DNA of 58,971 nucleotides, taken from the NCBI GenBank assembly GCA_025963465.1, contig JAOQAP010000125.1:1-58971 (forward strand), read 5' to 3'. The notes under the pieces are model-generated. The model made no database searches. It was not told the origin of the DNA and worked only from the letters and a program-made list of their open reading frames with translations. This stretch comes from Flavipsychrobacter sp. (lineage in GTDB: Bacteria; Bacteroidota; Bacteroidia; Chitinophagales; Chitinophagaceae). Within the stretch, counting starts at the first letter, position 1; each line of letters opens with the position of its first letter. Positions 17,446 through 25,835 of this stretch are shown here, piece by piece. The translations under genes and the position numbers were made by a program.

Positions 17446-17787
17446 TTATAATAAGCAGCATGAAAGTACATTTTTTTACATTCTGCTACAAATTAATGAG
17501 CTATATAAATGCACTGATTAACCGCCAATTAGTAGATACAGCGTTTTTATTATCTGCGAAAGCTCTCTTGCAAAGAAAGGATGTCGCACTCTCTCTTCGA
17601 CTGCCATATTACTTGCCCACGATGTTATAGTTGGGAAATCATAAGGCAATTAACAAAGGGGCTGTGGTAAATCTAGTGACAGAATTTGCGTTTAAATTCA
17701 CATCCTGCAAAACTCGCGATAGGTGGTCCACTCAAAAAACTGATTATACCATTTAGACATCTAATCTTGCATTATTTTTACAACCTT
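17446..17787. other. Intergenic region; one tiny possible ORF
   Basis: This 342-base stretch separates the T9SS cargo gene from the three-gene unknown operon. No RNA gene, terminator or clear promoter is visible. One small minus-strand frame, 17698-17760, reads MSKWYNQFFEWTTYREFCRM and starts 27 bases after the 236-residue gene ends. It is rich in aromatic residues but too short to support alone. Confidence 0.3.
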
Positions 17788-18498
17788 TTAGTCTGCTTCA
17801 TCAATCCAGTTCAGTTGGTGCGTAACTGGCACTTTGCCAAATTGAATCTGCCCGGCACCCAGGTTTCTTGTTCTCGGCTTAATTTGCTCAGCAAGAAACA
17901 TAACCCTCAAAGGAGCAGGGAATTCGCCTTTCAGGTTATAGCCCTTACTCTTGTCTAATTTAAACAGGTTGCCTTTCAGTGAAATAGAATTTTGAAATGT
18001 CGCCTCGCCACCCAACTCATTCATTTGGGAATCGGTGAGCTCATATATTATGCCCGTGCAAGTTCTGGCCTCCCTGATAAGGTAATATTCACTGTCAGCC
18101 CTGTACTCCAGCTTATCCCAAAATGCTTTAAGCGCATCGGCAATAGCAAGGTCGGTGGTGATCTCTCTTTTAGGATTGCTGAGCTCAAATATCAGGTCAA
18201 ATGATGAGGTATGTTTTATTGACGCACTGATGCCAAAATTTACCATTCCAAAGATCCTTGCTGCAATACCAATATCAACGGTTATAGTTTCTGTGGTTTT
18301 CCCGGCAGCCTCTTCCCCCGTTTGCGTTTGAACATCCAGCTCACCTACCTGGTATTTTATTTGCTGATCGTTGATACGGAAGATGGTACCTGGTTTTTCG
18401 AGTTGCGTAGGTTTTGAGTAGAACTGCCATCCCGGATCAAGAATATCAGATGGAGCAGTATTCCGGTTCTTTTTCCCTTTAAAAAATGAAAATGCCAT
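17788..18498 (-). CDS. Unknown protein (236 aa), possibly gasdermin-like
   Basis: The third gene of a compact operon. The product has no signal peptide. It starts with a basic, Phe-containing tail (MAFSFFKGKKNR), then LDPGWQFYSKPTQLEKPGTI, a GELD turn, an alternating, strand-rich centre (ITVDIGIAARIFGMVNFGIS; SSFDLIFELSN), a helical part (AIADALKAFWDKL), ADSEYYLIREA, and a final GYNLKGEFPAPLRVMFLAEQ. From memory, this order of segments resembles bacterial gasdermins, but the N-terminal Cys that is lipidated in those proteins is absent. This resemblance is unverified. Otherwise the family is unknown. Only one Cys (in ARTCTG) is present. Confidence 0.75.
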   Translation of the reverse strand: MAFSFFKGKKNRNTAPSDILDPGWQFYSKPTQLEKPGTIFRINDQQIKYQVGELDVQTQTGEEAAGKTTETITVDIGIAARIFGMVNFGISASIKHTSSFDLIFELSNPKREITTDLAIADALKAFWDKLEYRADSEYYLIREARTCTGIIYELTDSQMNELGGEATFQNSISLKGNLFKLDKSKGYNLKGEFPAPLRVMFLAEQIKPRTRNLGAGQIQFGKVPVTHQLNWIDEAD

Positions 18499-18513
18499 GT
18501 TTTTTTTAATTGA

Positions 18514-19851
18514 TTAGGAATTAGTAAGCTTTTTTATTCTCCTGATCGCTTGGTCAATGGATTCAAATTGTACTGATAAAAGCTGGGGGATCCCGCGTTT
18601 TGCATCCTGTTCTTTAATCCAGCCTGTGGAACAACCAACGTAGGCCATTTTTACAGCTGTATCCATGATCATGGAAAGCAAAAAATTCATCTTAGCCATC
18701 TCTGAAAGCCTCCAGTCGATAATATCATTTTCCGTTTCAGGATAGCGCCCGAAAAAAGTTGATCCCCATATCTTTACTTTCGCGAAATAATCCGTTGTTT
18801 CTTTCAAGACCTCACCAATTGCCAAAACACTGCGCAAGAGTATGAACCTGTGCCGCTCGCCAAACAGGGATGCCGCATTGATATATTTTTCGCGGTCCTG
18901 CATCATAATCAAGCCAAGCATAGCGCTATTCGTATTATGAATGCCATCAAATTTTCTATAGAATGTGTTCTGATCTTTATACCAGAAATAGATGCCGGCC
19001 GTAAACAAGCCTTTTACTAGGTGATATTGCAGCAGGTTTCCGTCAAATGGATCTTTTTTAAGCGCTTCTCTGATGTGATAGATCAATATCTTATCAGCGG
19101 TCTTATCAGCGCGCACTTCATCTTTAAACCATTTTTGATTGTTTGCCTCCGCCACACCAAGCCCTTTTTTAAACTCCCGCTCCTTTTTCCTAATACTGCT
19201 GCGGCCATCTTCTGTTTTCGCTAAACCAGGAAGGTCAAAGCCATATTTCTTAAATTCATCGGCATGTGTACACATTTTTACAACAGCATGTTCAATTCTT
19301 TGTTCCAGCACATTATTTTCTGAAAAAAATGTGCCGAAATTCCGTCCATCACATTCGTCTGCCAGATGCCCGATCTCATGAGCGACGAAATAAAAAACGG
19401 TCAAGGTTAAAATGGCGGCAGGATCATCTTCCGAAATGTCCCTGATATACCGGGTATCAAATAAATGCCGCGCCCTATCAACATACCGTTTTGGATCGTC
19501 AGCTATCTCACTGATGCAGCTTGCCAGGTAATCATCGTTTCTGAAGTAAGGAATGTCAAAAACAGACTCTGAAATACTCAATGCATGGATAGCCGCTTCC
19601 AGTTCGGTAATAAACCGCACGTTGGCAATAATTAAACGCTCCTGTAGCAGGGAAACCATATTGTCGGTATAAAACGGAGACGCACCGGTAGCTTTTTTAA
19701 CTTCATCAAAATCAACGATGCAAAAACGTATTCCCATTGTCGCGATTTCAGCTCCCAAATCACGGATCATTTCCAGTATATTGTCCTTTACGCGGATCAA
19801 TACCGGATCTGTTGTTTCAAATTGCAGTAAATAGCCGGAGTCTTCGTTCAT
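18514..19851 (-). CDS. Unknown protein with HEIGH metallopeptidase motif (445 aa)
   Basis: The second gene of the operon, 16 bases after the TPR gene and 15 before the 236-residue gene. A hydrophobic stretch ILTLTVFYFVAHEIGHLADE contains the zinc-protease motif HEIGH at residues 158-162, in the usual form with hydrophobic residues before it. The third metal ligand is not obvious. The rest is mostly helical and charged, with no signal peptide, so it should be cytoplasmic. Possible roles are a protease acting on its operon partner or an inactive relative. Family not recognised. Confidence 0.8.
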   Translation of the reverse strand: MNEDSGYLLQFETTDPVLIRVKDNILEMIRDLGAEIATMGIRFCIVDFDEVKKATGASPFYTDNMVSLLQERLIIANVRFITELEAAIHALSISESVFDIPYFRNDDYLASCISEIADDPKRYVDRARHLFDTRYIRDISEDDPAAILTLTVFYFVAHEIGHLADECDGRNFGTFFSENNVLEQRIEHAVVKMCTHADEFKKYGFDLPGLAKTEDGRSSIRKKEREFKKGLGVAEANNQKWFKDEVRADKTADKILIYHIREALKKDPFDGNLLQYHLVKGLFTAGIYFWYKDQNTFYRKFDGIHNTNSAMLGLIMMQDREKYINAASLFGERHRFILLRSVLAIGEVLKETTDYFAKVKIWGSTFFGRYPETENDIIDWRLSEMAKMNFLLSMIMDTAVKMAYVGCSTGWIKEQDAKRGIPQLLSVQFESIDQAIRRIKKLTNS

Positions 19852-19867
19852 TGTTTAAAATTATTGG

Positions 19868-20599
19868 TCACCATTTAATATGTTCTGCATAAACTGCTTT
19901 TGGGTCTTTATCCGGATGCTGTTTTTTAATCGCGTGCTCCACTACCGGTTGTATAAATGCGATAAGCTCCGGGCTAAGCCGTTCGGTATATTTATTCAGA
20001 GCTACTGCTGCCGCAAAAATACGCTGGTCATTCCCCGGTTCGTATTTGCAGAACTGGAGGTAGGTAATAATCGTTACAAACTCCGTATTCGGGAAAGGGT
20101 GTTTACTTAAATAATCAAAACTATTTTCAAGCAGGCGAATACCTTCTGCAAACATACCGGATTGGCCATAAATAGTTGCGATATTCGTAGATGCGGAAGC
20201 CGCTGAAGAATAATCTTTATGCTGTAGGCCCAGCTCGGTAACTTCTTTAAAAATACGCACCGCTTTTCTGTAATTGCTTAAGCTCATGTGAATATTGCCA
20301 TAAGTGATCAGGTCAGACAGGCGCTTACCTATTTCTGTCCCAGGCATTTTATCAAGTTTTATAGCATGTTCCGAGGCTTCGAGGGCAAATTCAAATAAAT
20401 TCATTGCTACCAGCGTGTCGGCATACCGCTGGTAATAGGTGCCTTTTGCGGTTGCTTCATCCTCTTTTAACCGAAGCATATCAAGGCAATCTCTGAAACA
20501 GGAGCGGGAGTAATCTAATGCTCTTTTTCTCAAAGCATGCTCACCCTCCTTAAATCTGGTGTCAACCTGGGCAAATGTAATCATAAGTAATTCTGGCAT
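19868..20599 (-). CDS. TPR-repeat protein (about 243 aa), first gene of the unknown operon
   Basis: I chose the ATG at 20599 (MPELLMITFAQ); a GTG 30 bases upstream and an ATG at 20584 are alternatives. The product is all-helical with repeated tetratricopeptide-like pairs: FEFALEASEHAIKLD, ITYGNIHMSLSNYRKAVRIF and NIATIYGQSGMFAEGIRLLE. TPRs bind partner proteins or peptides. No signal peptide is present. It leads the operon with the HEIGH protein and the 236-residue protein, so a scaffold or sensor role is likely but inferred. Confidence 0.78.
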   Translation of the reverse strand: MPELLMITFAQVDTRFKEGEHALRKRALDYSRSCFRDCLDMLRLKEDEATAKGTYYQRYADTLVAMNLFEFALEASEHAIKLDKMPGTEIGKRLSDLITYGNIHMSLSNYRKAVRIFKEVTELGLQHKDYSSAASASTNIATIYGQSGMFAEGIRLLENSFDYLSKHPFPNTEFVTIITYLQFCKYEPGNDQRIFAAAVALNKYTERLSPELIAFIQPVVEHAIKKQHPDKDPKAVYAEHIKW

Positions 20600-20794
20600 T
20601 TGGTTTAAAAACGAATATACACCCAACACATACTTTTATTATTTTGAGTATTTTCATCAGATCACCAATTTCCTACATTACTACCTAACCCATAATATAT
20701 AGTTTCAAATATACTATAGTTTTTTTATTTTGCAATAGCCTGCTATTTTTTCGAACACTGTCTTAATAAAAATGGATGTTATCTTTTACATATA

Positions 20795-20913
20795 GTCCCA
20801 GCCGAGTGTCCTCTTTCAGGGACTCGCCGATAAGTTAAGCACCGAAGTTGAGATCGGAACATCCGTAAAACAAATAATCCGGCAAGAGCAAAGGTATTCT
20901 GCGGGAGCACACG
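20795..20913. repeat. Degenerate copy of the tRNA-Val 3' end and its downstream region
   Basis: These 119 bases align end to end, without net length change, with 22917-23035. By eye most positions agree. Shared parts include the REP-like hairpin, CGAAGTTGAGAT, AAAACAAATAA and the last 11 bases of the tRNA gene (GGGAGCACACG). The tRNA terminator stem is decayed here. It fills most of the 311-base gap between 20630 and 20940; the rest is AT-rich with nothing else visible. Confidence 0.75.
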
Positions 20914-20940
20914 TGCTGCTAATAATTATATGCGGGTGTT

Positions 20941-22059
20941 TTAGTTCTGCTTAGCTCTGCTGTTATCATCAATCATTTTTCTTAAAAACTCATTCCAGTT
21001 GCCTTTTTGTACCTTGTATTCTTTTTCAATAAGGTCGTCTAGCGATGTATAGTCCATCATACGTTTCAGTGCGGCCAGGCCATTCCGGTTATAAGCATCA
21101 AGGCATAGCATGCCTGTAATGGTAGTGAAGGGGTTGGTAAAATTATCCATGTAGTAAAAGTCATCACTTAGCCTGTCGAGGTCAATATTCTTGTGCTGCT
21201 GCAGGTAAGTGTTCAGGCGCCTTAAGTGCCAGAACAACTCATGCCCCATACTGCCACCATAGAATACAGCAATCCCCTCCCTCATAGGCGACTGCTGATA
21301 ATGATGATTGAGGTAGATGTGCACTACCTCATGAAAGTAATTCTCTCCCAACCCGCCACAGTAGATAATGTTGTCTGCGTCGTCAGACATGCCGCTGGGT
21401 TTATCGCGGTTGCCCATGGCTACCGTAAAGTCAAAACCCCTGGCATGATCAAGCTCGTCTTTTGTATCGGCAAAGTAGTAGCGGATTTTAATGGGTTTCA
21501 AATCCCAGTCACGTTCCAGTGTACCTATCTGGCGGGCCAGCATTTTCGCTTTTTTTTCATCAAACCTATGATAGGGCGGGTAATGGTAGGTTATATTTCC
21601 TGAAGCGGTAGTATTCCAATCTTTACCGCCTATCCGGAATGGGCTGATAAAACGCAGCAATTTGTTTTCATCCTGCTGAATATAGTGGTTGGTAATAGAC
21701 ATTACCGACACTTTACTGTTTGTATCAACCCATGCGAACATTGTTTTAATATGCACATAGCCGTTTTCGGGGCGGGCATATAAAATATCGGGCTCCCCGA
21801 TCCGGTAAACCGGGCACTCCGGCGTTATCCCATTCACTAACTGGTCCGGCTGCCTGTATTCTTTGCAGTCTTCAGCGCTCCAGTACTTACTATATTCGGG
21901 TATATGACCGGCTGTAAACTCATTTAAATAACTGCGTAAAAAATCAACGGCCTTCACCAGCTCCACGTCTGTAGTGTCTATGGGGTTATTTACGGGTATC
22001 TGGGCGGGGCTGTTAGAAGCTATAAAAACCGCAAAAATACAAGTGTAAAGCTTTTTCAT
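20941..22059 (-). CDS. Secreted gluzincin-like metallopeptidase (372 aa)
   Basis: A signal peptide (MKKLYTCIFAVFIASNSPAQ) is followed by a domain containing the zinc motif HEVVH at residues 243-247. About 13 residues later comes REGIAVFYGGS, whose Glu (residue 261) fits the third ligand of gluzincins. The upstream half is strand-rich and not recognised, with segments like YVHIKTMFAWVDTNSKVSVM. It should act in the periplasm or outside. The gene lies between two tRNA-linked repeats, in an interval possibly acquired. Substrate unknown. Confidence 0.82.
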   Translation of the reverse strand: MKKLYTCIFAVFIASNSPAQIPVNNPIDTTDVELVKAVDFLRSYLNEFTAGHIPEYSKYWSAEDCKEYRQPDQLVNGITPECPVYRIGEPDILYARPENGYVHIKTMFAWVDTNSKVSVMSITNHYIQQDENKLLRFISPFRIGGKDWNTTASGNITYHYPPYHRFDEKKAKMLARQIGTLERDWDLKPIKIRYYFADTKDELDHARGFDFTVAMGNRDKPSGMSDDADNIIYCGGLGENYFHEVVHIYLNHHYQQSPMREGIAVFYGGSMGHELFWHLRRLNTYLQQHKNIDLDRLSDDFYYMDNFTNPFTTITGMLCLDAYNRNGLAALKRMMDYTSLDDLIEKEYKVQKGNWNEFLRKMIDDNSRAKQN

Positions 22060-22172
22060 TGGCCGGTGCTTTTAGTATCTTATGTAAGATAATGACCAGC
22101 CAACGTAAATAGAAAGCAGGTATGTTAAATAAGGTTAAACGGAGTAATATCTATTGATTTTCGCATTTAGCC

Positions 22173-22262
22173 GTTGTTGGTCTTATTTTTTTCTGACCAA
22201 CAACAATCGCGCAGGGAGTACAGCAAAAATCCCTAAAAACAAATAGCCCCGCAAAATGCAGG
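22173..22262. repeat. Composite repeat: GTTGTTGGTC hairpin plus partial tRNA-terminator copy
   Basis: GTTGTTGGTC (22173-22182) pairs perfectly with GACCAACAAC (22195-22204) and is followed by TCGCGCAGG, as in the copy at 58625. Next, 22228-22262 repeats the downstream flank of tRNA-Val (AAATCCCTAAAAACAAATA, then a slightly decayed CCCCGC-AAAA-GCGGGG stem). With the decayed ORF it accounts for the gap 22060-22654. Confidence 0.7.
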
Positions 22263-22307
22263 GTCTATAGAACATGACAATACTAGGTCAGTTCTTTAAC
22301 CTACCAT

Positions 22308-22609
22308 TTACCTCAAAAACTCCGTTAGTAACCGTGTATCCATAATAACAGGTAAAGAAGGTGCCGCTAACAGCCTTTCGGTAGATGAATTTATGGTAAT
22401 AGTACCCGATTGGGCATTTTGCCCGTATGGTTTGTATCTACAGATGCCTGGATAGAAATATCAGGATAAGTAGTGATCGTGTACGTACCGGTAATCACTT
22501 CCACGTTCATTTCATGACAGATAACCCAGACTTCTATTGAAGCAGGGATGTCTGGGTCTTTAACCTCAAACTGGTGGATCGTGTTTTCTATCTGGAGCCT
22601 AAAACACAT
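22308..22609 (-). pseudogene. Decayed or frameshifted small ORF
   Basis: From an ATG at 22609 the minus strand reads 72 residues (IENTIHQFEVKDPDIPASIE, GTYTITTYPDISIQASVD) that look like a strand-rich protein and stop at 22391. A second frame then stays open to 22308 with plausible content (SGTITINSSTERLLAAPSLP). A third is open to 22288 (YHKFIYRKAVSGTFFTCYYG). I take this as a remnant with at least one frameshift. The family is unknown, and chance cannot be excluded. Confidence 0.35.
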
Positions 22610-22654
22610 CCTCTCGGCATAATTTTATTACAATACTATCAAAATATAAATACC

Positions 22655-22780
22655 ATGAAAAAGTATTCAATAATCGCGGCTTTGCTTATAGCATTATATA
22701 CATCAATTAGTTCTTGCGGTGCATCTGCACATGTAGGCACCAGACACCACAGTGTGGGAGCCGGAGCACATGTTGGTTAA
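22655..22780 (+). CDS. Very small lipoprotein (41 aa)
   Basis: The ATG at 22655 begins MKKYSIIAALLIALYTSISSCGAS, a signal peptide with the lipobox ISSC. After the lipidated Cys only about 20 residues remain (ending HHSVGAGAHVG), Gly- and His-rich. Similar tiny lipoproteins with a GAGxHVG ending are, to my memory, recurrent in Bacteroidota, but their role is unknown. An in-frame upstream extension exists and is rejected because it would bury the signal peptide. Confidence 0.7.
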   Translation: MKKYSIIAALLIALYTSISSCGASAHVGTRHHSVGAGAHVG

Positions 22781-22916
22781 TATGTAAACGTCAGAAACAT
22801 GTTTCTCTGCAGGCACAAGTCTTTCATAAGTGATTCGTGCCTGTTGTAGGTTCTTGGAGGCGGCAGAGTTGTAGCTGTGCAATTCATCCAAATGCATAGA
22901 TTAGTAGCTCTTTTGC

Positions 22917-23035
22917 GTCCCGGCCGAGTCTCCTTTTTCAGGGACTCTGCTGCAAGTGGCAACGAAGTTGAGATGGGTAAATCCCTAAAAACAAATAACC
23001 CCGCAAAATGCGGGGTTATTCTGTGGGAGCACACG
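22917..23035. repeat. Repeat unit at the 3' end of tRNA-Val
   Basis: This is the better-preserved partner of 20795-20913. It begins with the REP-like hairpin (GAGTCTCC, T-rich loop, GGGACTC), contains the tRNA terminator and ends 12 bases inside the tRNA gene. Confidence 0.75.
22987..23020 (-). terminator. Terminator of tRNA-Val
   Basis: AATAACCCCGCA pairs perfectly with TGCGGGGTTATT around three A. On the minus strand it is followed by TTTGTTTTT. It begins four bases after the tRNA gene ends. Confidence 0.9.
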
Positions 23036-23098
23036 GGTTCGAACCGCGGACCCTCTGCTTGTAAGGCAGATGCTCTGAACCAGCTGAGCTATGCTCCC
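23024..23098 (-). tRNA. tRNA-Val (anticodon TAC)
   Basis: The minus strand folds into a full cloverleaf. The acceptor GGGAGCA pairs with TGCTCCC, the D arm contains GCTCAGCTGGTTCAGAGC, the anticodon stem TCTGC/GCAGA encloses CTTACAA (anticodon TAC), and the T arm is CGCGG-TTCGAAC-CCGTG with a tolerated mismatch. Length 75 bases. The CCA end is not encoded. It has an excellent own promoter and terminator. Confidence 0.97.
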
Positions 23099-23130
23099 AT
23101 TGTTCTATCTGCTTTCCTGTTAAGGGACTG

Positions 23131-23161
23131 CAAAGATAAGTGGCATTTCCTTTACTTCAAA
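23131..23161 (-). promoter_or_regulatory. Promoter of tRNA-Val
   Basis: Reading the minus strand, TTTG is followed by exactly 19 bases and then TATCTTTG. This is a perfect match to the Bacteroidota housekeeping promoter (TTTG-N19-TAnnTTTG). The start of transcription should be about 25 bases before the tRNA. Confidence 0.85.
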
Positions 23162-23256
23162 ACCATTTTCAAAAAAATCTTTCCGTAATATACTCAACAC
23201 CTTACCTGTAGCATCATACAGCCATTTATCATCCTGCAAATTTGATGTACAGATTC

Positions 23257-24810
23257 TTATTTCCGTGTGTATATGCACAGTATAGTACTATTCAGTACGC
23301 TTACAGAGTACACAGCTTTCAGGTCGTCATACTGATTAAATGCTATTCCCCTGTAATTAGTGATCATATAGTCCGGCATATCATCATTCACCTGCATGCG
23401 CTTCCTATCCCTTTCTTCCAGCATCATTATATTATTTGTCAGCGGCAAAAAACCATTTGCGATCTTTATGGAGGGTCTCTGGTCGGTGCGGGCAATTTGC
23501 TCCAGCGCCTGTTTAAAGCTTGCTCCCCAGTAGTCCAGTTCATAGTGTTTGCGCAGGTACTCTTTATCATGAGACACCAGCTCATTAAAATATACCTGCT
23601 GAAACGGATGATTACCCGCCATAAACCAAATTACAAATACTGCCTGTACCAGGCATAGTCCGCCTGCTGCCAGCCTTGCCTTCGTTAGCATCAGCCTGTT
23701 CACAAAATACAATGCCATAAATACAAATGGCGGGTAAACAAAATACAAGTGCCGCCAGTCATCATATATCACAGAGTGCATCAGTATCACCGCCAGCACA
23801 GGCCCTGCAAAACAGCAAAGCAATAAAACAAAATAGCGCTCCGTGCTATTTTGTAATAAACGAACAGGCGCTTTTATAGCAGCCGTTATCACCCAAACTA
23901 TACCACCTATACCACACGCCAGCCAGCATACCGGTACTGAAATAGAGAACCAAACCGGGAAGTAGGTCCATGGCAGTTTCATGGCATTCACTTTCTGCCC
24001 GTTGAAGAATACATTGGCATCCCAGTTATAATGCGCCAGCGATCTGTAACCCGTTAAAAACCTACTTACTGGATCCTGCCACAAATAAGGCCACGAACCA
24101 TACAGCGACATACAAAAACCTGCGGTAAACAAAAAAAGCATCCATACAGCACGCATCAGCCTTTCCTTCTTCTTCATCGCAATAGCCAATTCAATGACCA
24201 GGAACAATAAAACGACCGCGAACAATATTACTGCCGGCAGCCTGATGCTTGCTGCAAACCCGCACAGCATCCCCGTTACCAGGAAAAGCCATTTACTTCT
24301 TTGCTCAAAAGCCATCTGGCATATGGTGAGCGCAATAACGGCCGTAGCCAGCGTCGGAACGTCCTTACTATTAAAAAAAGAGTGTGCGTAAATACGTGGA
24401 GCAGTGAGCAGCATAACCATACCAAGGCAGGCAATGAATTTACTACCAAACAAACGGAACGCAAGTATATAGGCAAAGAAGCAGCTGACAAGAAAATACA
24501 TGTGGGTAACAAGATGCCTCATCAGGTATATATCTCGTACATCCTTTATCACCATTTTTTGCTCTATGGTGGTCAATAGCAGGTCAAAACCCGGCCCGTG
24601 ATACCGGTCAGGATCAGTGATTAGTTTATTGCTGCCATGAAATATATAATCGTAAGTGGTCTGTCCCAGGCCTCTCTGGTAGGTCTCGTCCCAGCTTATG
24701 CCATAGTCCTGGTATACACATAATGCTACTATAGCGGCCACTATAAAAAGCAATATACCGGGAAGATAAGGCAGCAGCTTTTGTTTCATGGCAGTAACAG
24801 GTGCGGTCAT
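23257..24810 (-). CDS. GT-C-type glycosyltransferase (ArnT/PMT-like membrane protein)
   Basis: The 517-residue product has about a dozen hydrophobic segments. Its first periplasmic loop contains YGISWDETYQRG, the acidic D-E motif (residues 41-42) typical of GT39/ArnT-type enzymes that use lipid-linked sugars. The C-terminal 120 residues form a soluble part. It lies nine bases after the NlpC/P60 gene, so the two are probably one operon. Its acceptor, whether lipid, protein or polysaccharide, is unknown. An alternative start is Met8 at 24789. Confidence 0.87.
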   Translation of the reverse strand: MTAPVTAMKQKLLPYLPGILLFIVAAIVALCVYQDYGISWDETYQRGLGQTTYDYIFHGSNKLITDPDRYHGPGFDLLLTTIEQKMVIKDVRDIYLMRHLVTHMYFLVSCFFAYILAFRLFGSKFIACLGMVMLLTAPRIYAHSFFNSKDVPTLATAVIALTICQMAFEQRSKWLFLVTGMLCGFAASIRLPAVILFAVVLLFLVIELAIAMKKKERLMRAVWMLFLFTAGFCMSLYGSWPYLWQDPVSRFLTGYRSLAHYNWDANVFFNGQKVNAMKLPWTYFPVWFSISVPVCWLACGIGGIVWVITAAIKAPVRLLQNSTERYFVLLLCCFAGPVLAVILMHSVIYDDWRHLYFVYPPFVFMALYFVNRLMLTKARLAAGGLCLVQAVFVIWFMAGNHPFQQVYFNELVSHDKEYLRKHYELDYWGASFKQALEQIARTDQRPSIKIANGFLPLTNNIMMLEERDRKRMQVNDDMPDYMITNYRGIAFNQYDDLKAVYSVSVLNSTILCIYTRK

Positions 24811-24819
24811 AGCAGGTGC

Positions 24820-25617
24820 TTACACTGTTATCATTCGCTTTACCAGTCTCAGGTTGTGGGTACGCATCCTCAGCGTTCTGCTGATAATGCCGCCCTGGTC
24901 TATCTTATCTATTACTACCCTGCCCGATGTGTCTGTGGCATGTATGATTGTCTCATTGTCCAGTAGCAGGCCCACGTGTACTATTTGCCCTTCCTTATTA
25001 TCAAAGAAAGCAAGGTCGCCGCATTTCGCATGCTGCAGAAAATCTACCAGTTGTCCCTGCTGCGCCTGTTGTGCCGCATCACGGGGTATGGAATGGTTAC
25101 ACAGTTTATAGGCCATCTGTGTAAGGCCGGAGCAATCTATACCTGCCACACTACGCCCACCCCATTGGTAAGCCGCATGCAGGTATTGCAGTGCAGCATT
25201 TTTCACAGCTTCGCAAGTCAGCTCGGCTTCGTGTATGTTCAGCTTTTTCCCTTTATACTTCCCCGACTCTTTTAATACTTTGATCTTTCCTTCTTTCAGT
25301 CCGGTAAGTTCACTACCCAGCGGTAGCCACATTTCGCTGCCATCCATTACCAGCTTATCAGCATGGCTGCCGGCCAGGTATTTCGCGGCCTTATTATATT
25401 CTTTTTTATCTACTATTTTTAACTGTGATTGTTTGCACCATCCCTCATAACCATCCCATGAGCCGTGAACCCGCATCCATTCCTTATTATTTACTTCTAT
25501 CACCTCTACCCGCTCGCCAAAGAGTAACTGGTTGGTCTGCTCTGCCTTATGTGTAGGTTCTATACGCACTGGCATCACAGGTACATTGCAAAAGGCGTAA
25601 GCTAATGGTAAGATCAT
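24820..25617 (-). CDS. NlpC/P60 cell-wall peptidase with SH3-like N-terminus
   Basis: The 265-residue product has an SH3b-like N-terminal half (LLFGERVEVIEVNNKEWMRV) and a C-terminal NlpC/P60 domain. The catalytic Cys162 is in IDCSGL, His214 in GQIVHVGLLL and His226 in TIIHATDT, all conserved. It should cut gamma-D-Glu-diamino acid bonds in peptidoglycan peptides. No clear signal peptide is seen, so it may act on imported muropeptides in the cytoplasm; the N-terminus is weakly hydrophobic and leaves this open. Confidence 0.92.
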   Translation of the reverse strand: MILPLAYAFCNVPVMPVRIEPTHKAEQTNQLLFGERVEVIEVNNKEWMRVHGSWDGYEGWCKQSQLKIVDKKEYNKAAKYLAGSHADKLVMDGSEMWLPLGSELTGLKEGKIKVLKESGKYKGKKLNIHEAELTCEAVKNAALQYLHAAYQWGGRSVAGIDCSGLTQMAYKLCNHSIPRDAAQQAQQGQLVDFLQHAKCGDLAFFDNKEGQIVHVGLLLDNETIIHATDTSGRVVIDKIDQGGIISRTLRMRTHNLRLVKRMITV

Positions 25618-25835
25618 AATTTGTCTTAATTCGGTAGCATAAAGGTAAGATGGATACGAATTTTACACACAGGAAGTTTTAAACATTACATATTTATATG
25701 TATGCATACCCCTATGTCGTTACCGATTTGTTTTGTTAACTTAGCAGCTAATTGTGGTTTTTCTTGCAATATTTTACTATTAAATATGCGAAAAACCCTT
25801 AATCATATATATTTATCTTTAAAAGTAACACAGAT

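Noticed and set aside
17686-17958. 90-residue plus-strand ORF
   Set aside because: It overlaps the 3' part of the 236-residue gene and has random composition.
20900-20913. Second tRNA gene
   Set aside because: Only the last 11 bases match tRNA-Val; there is no anticodon or D arm.
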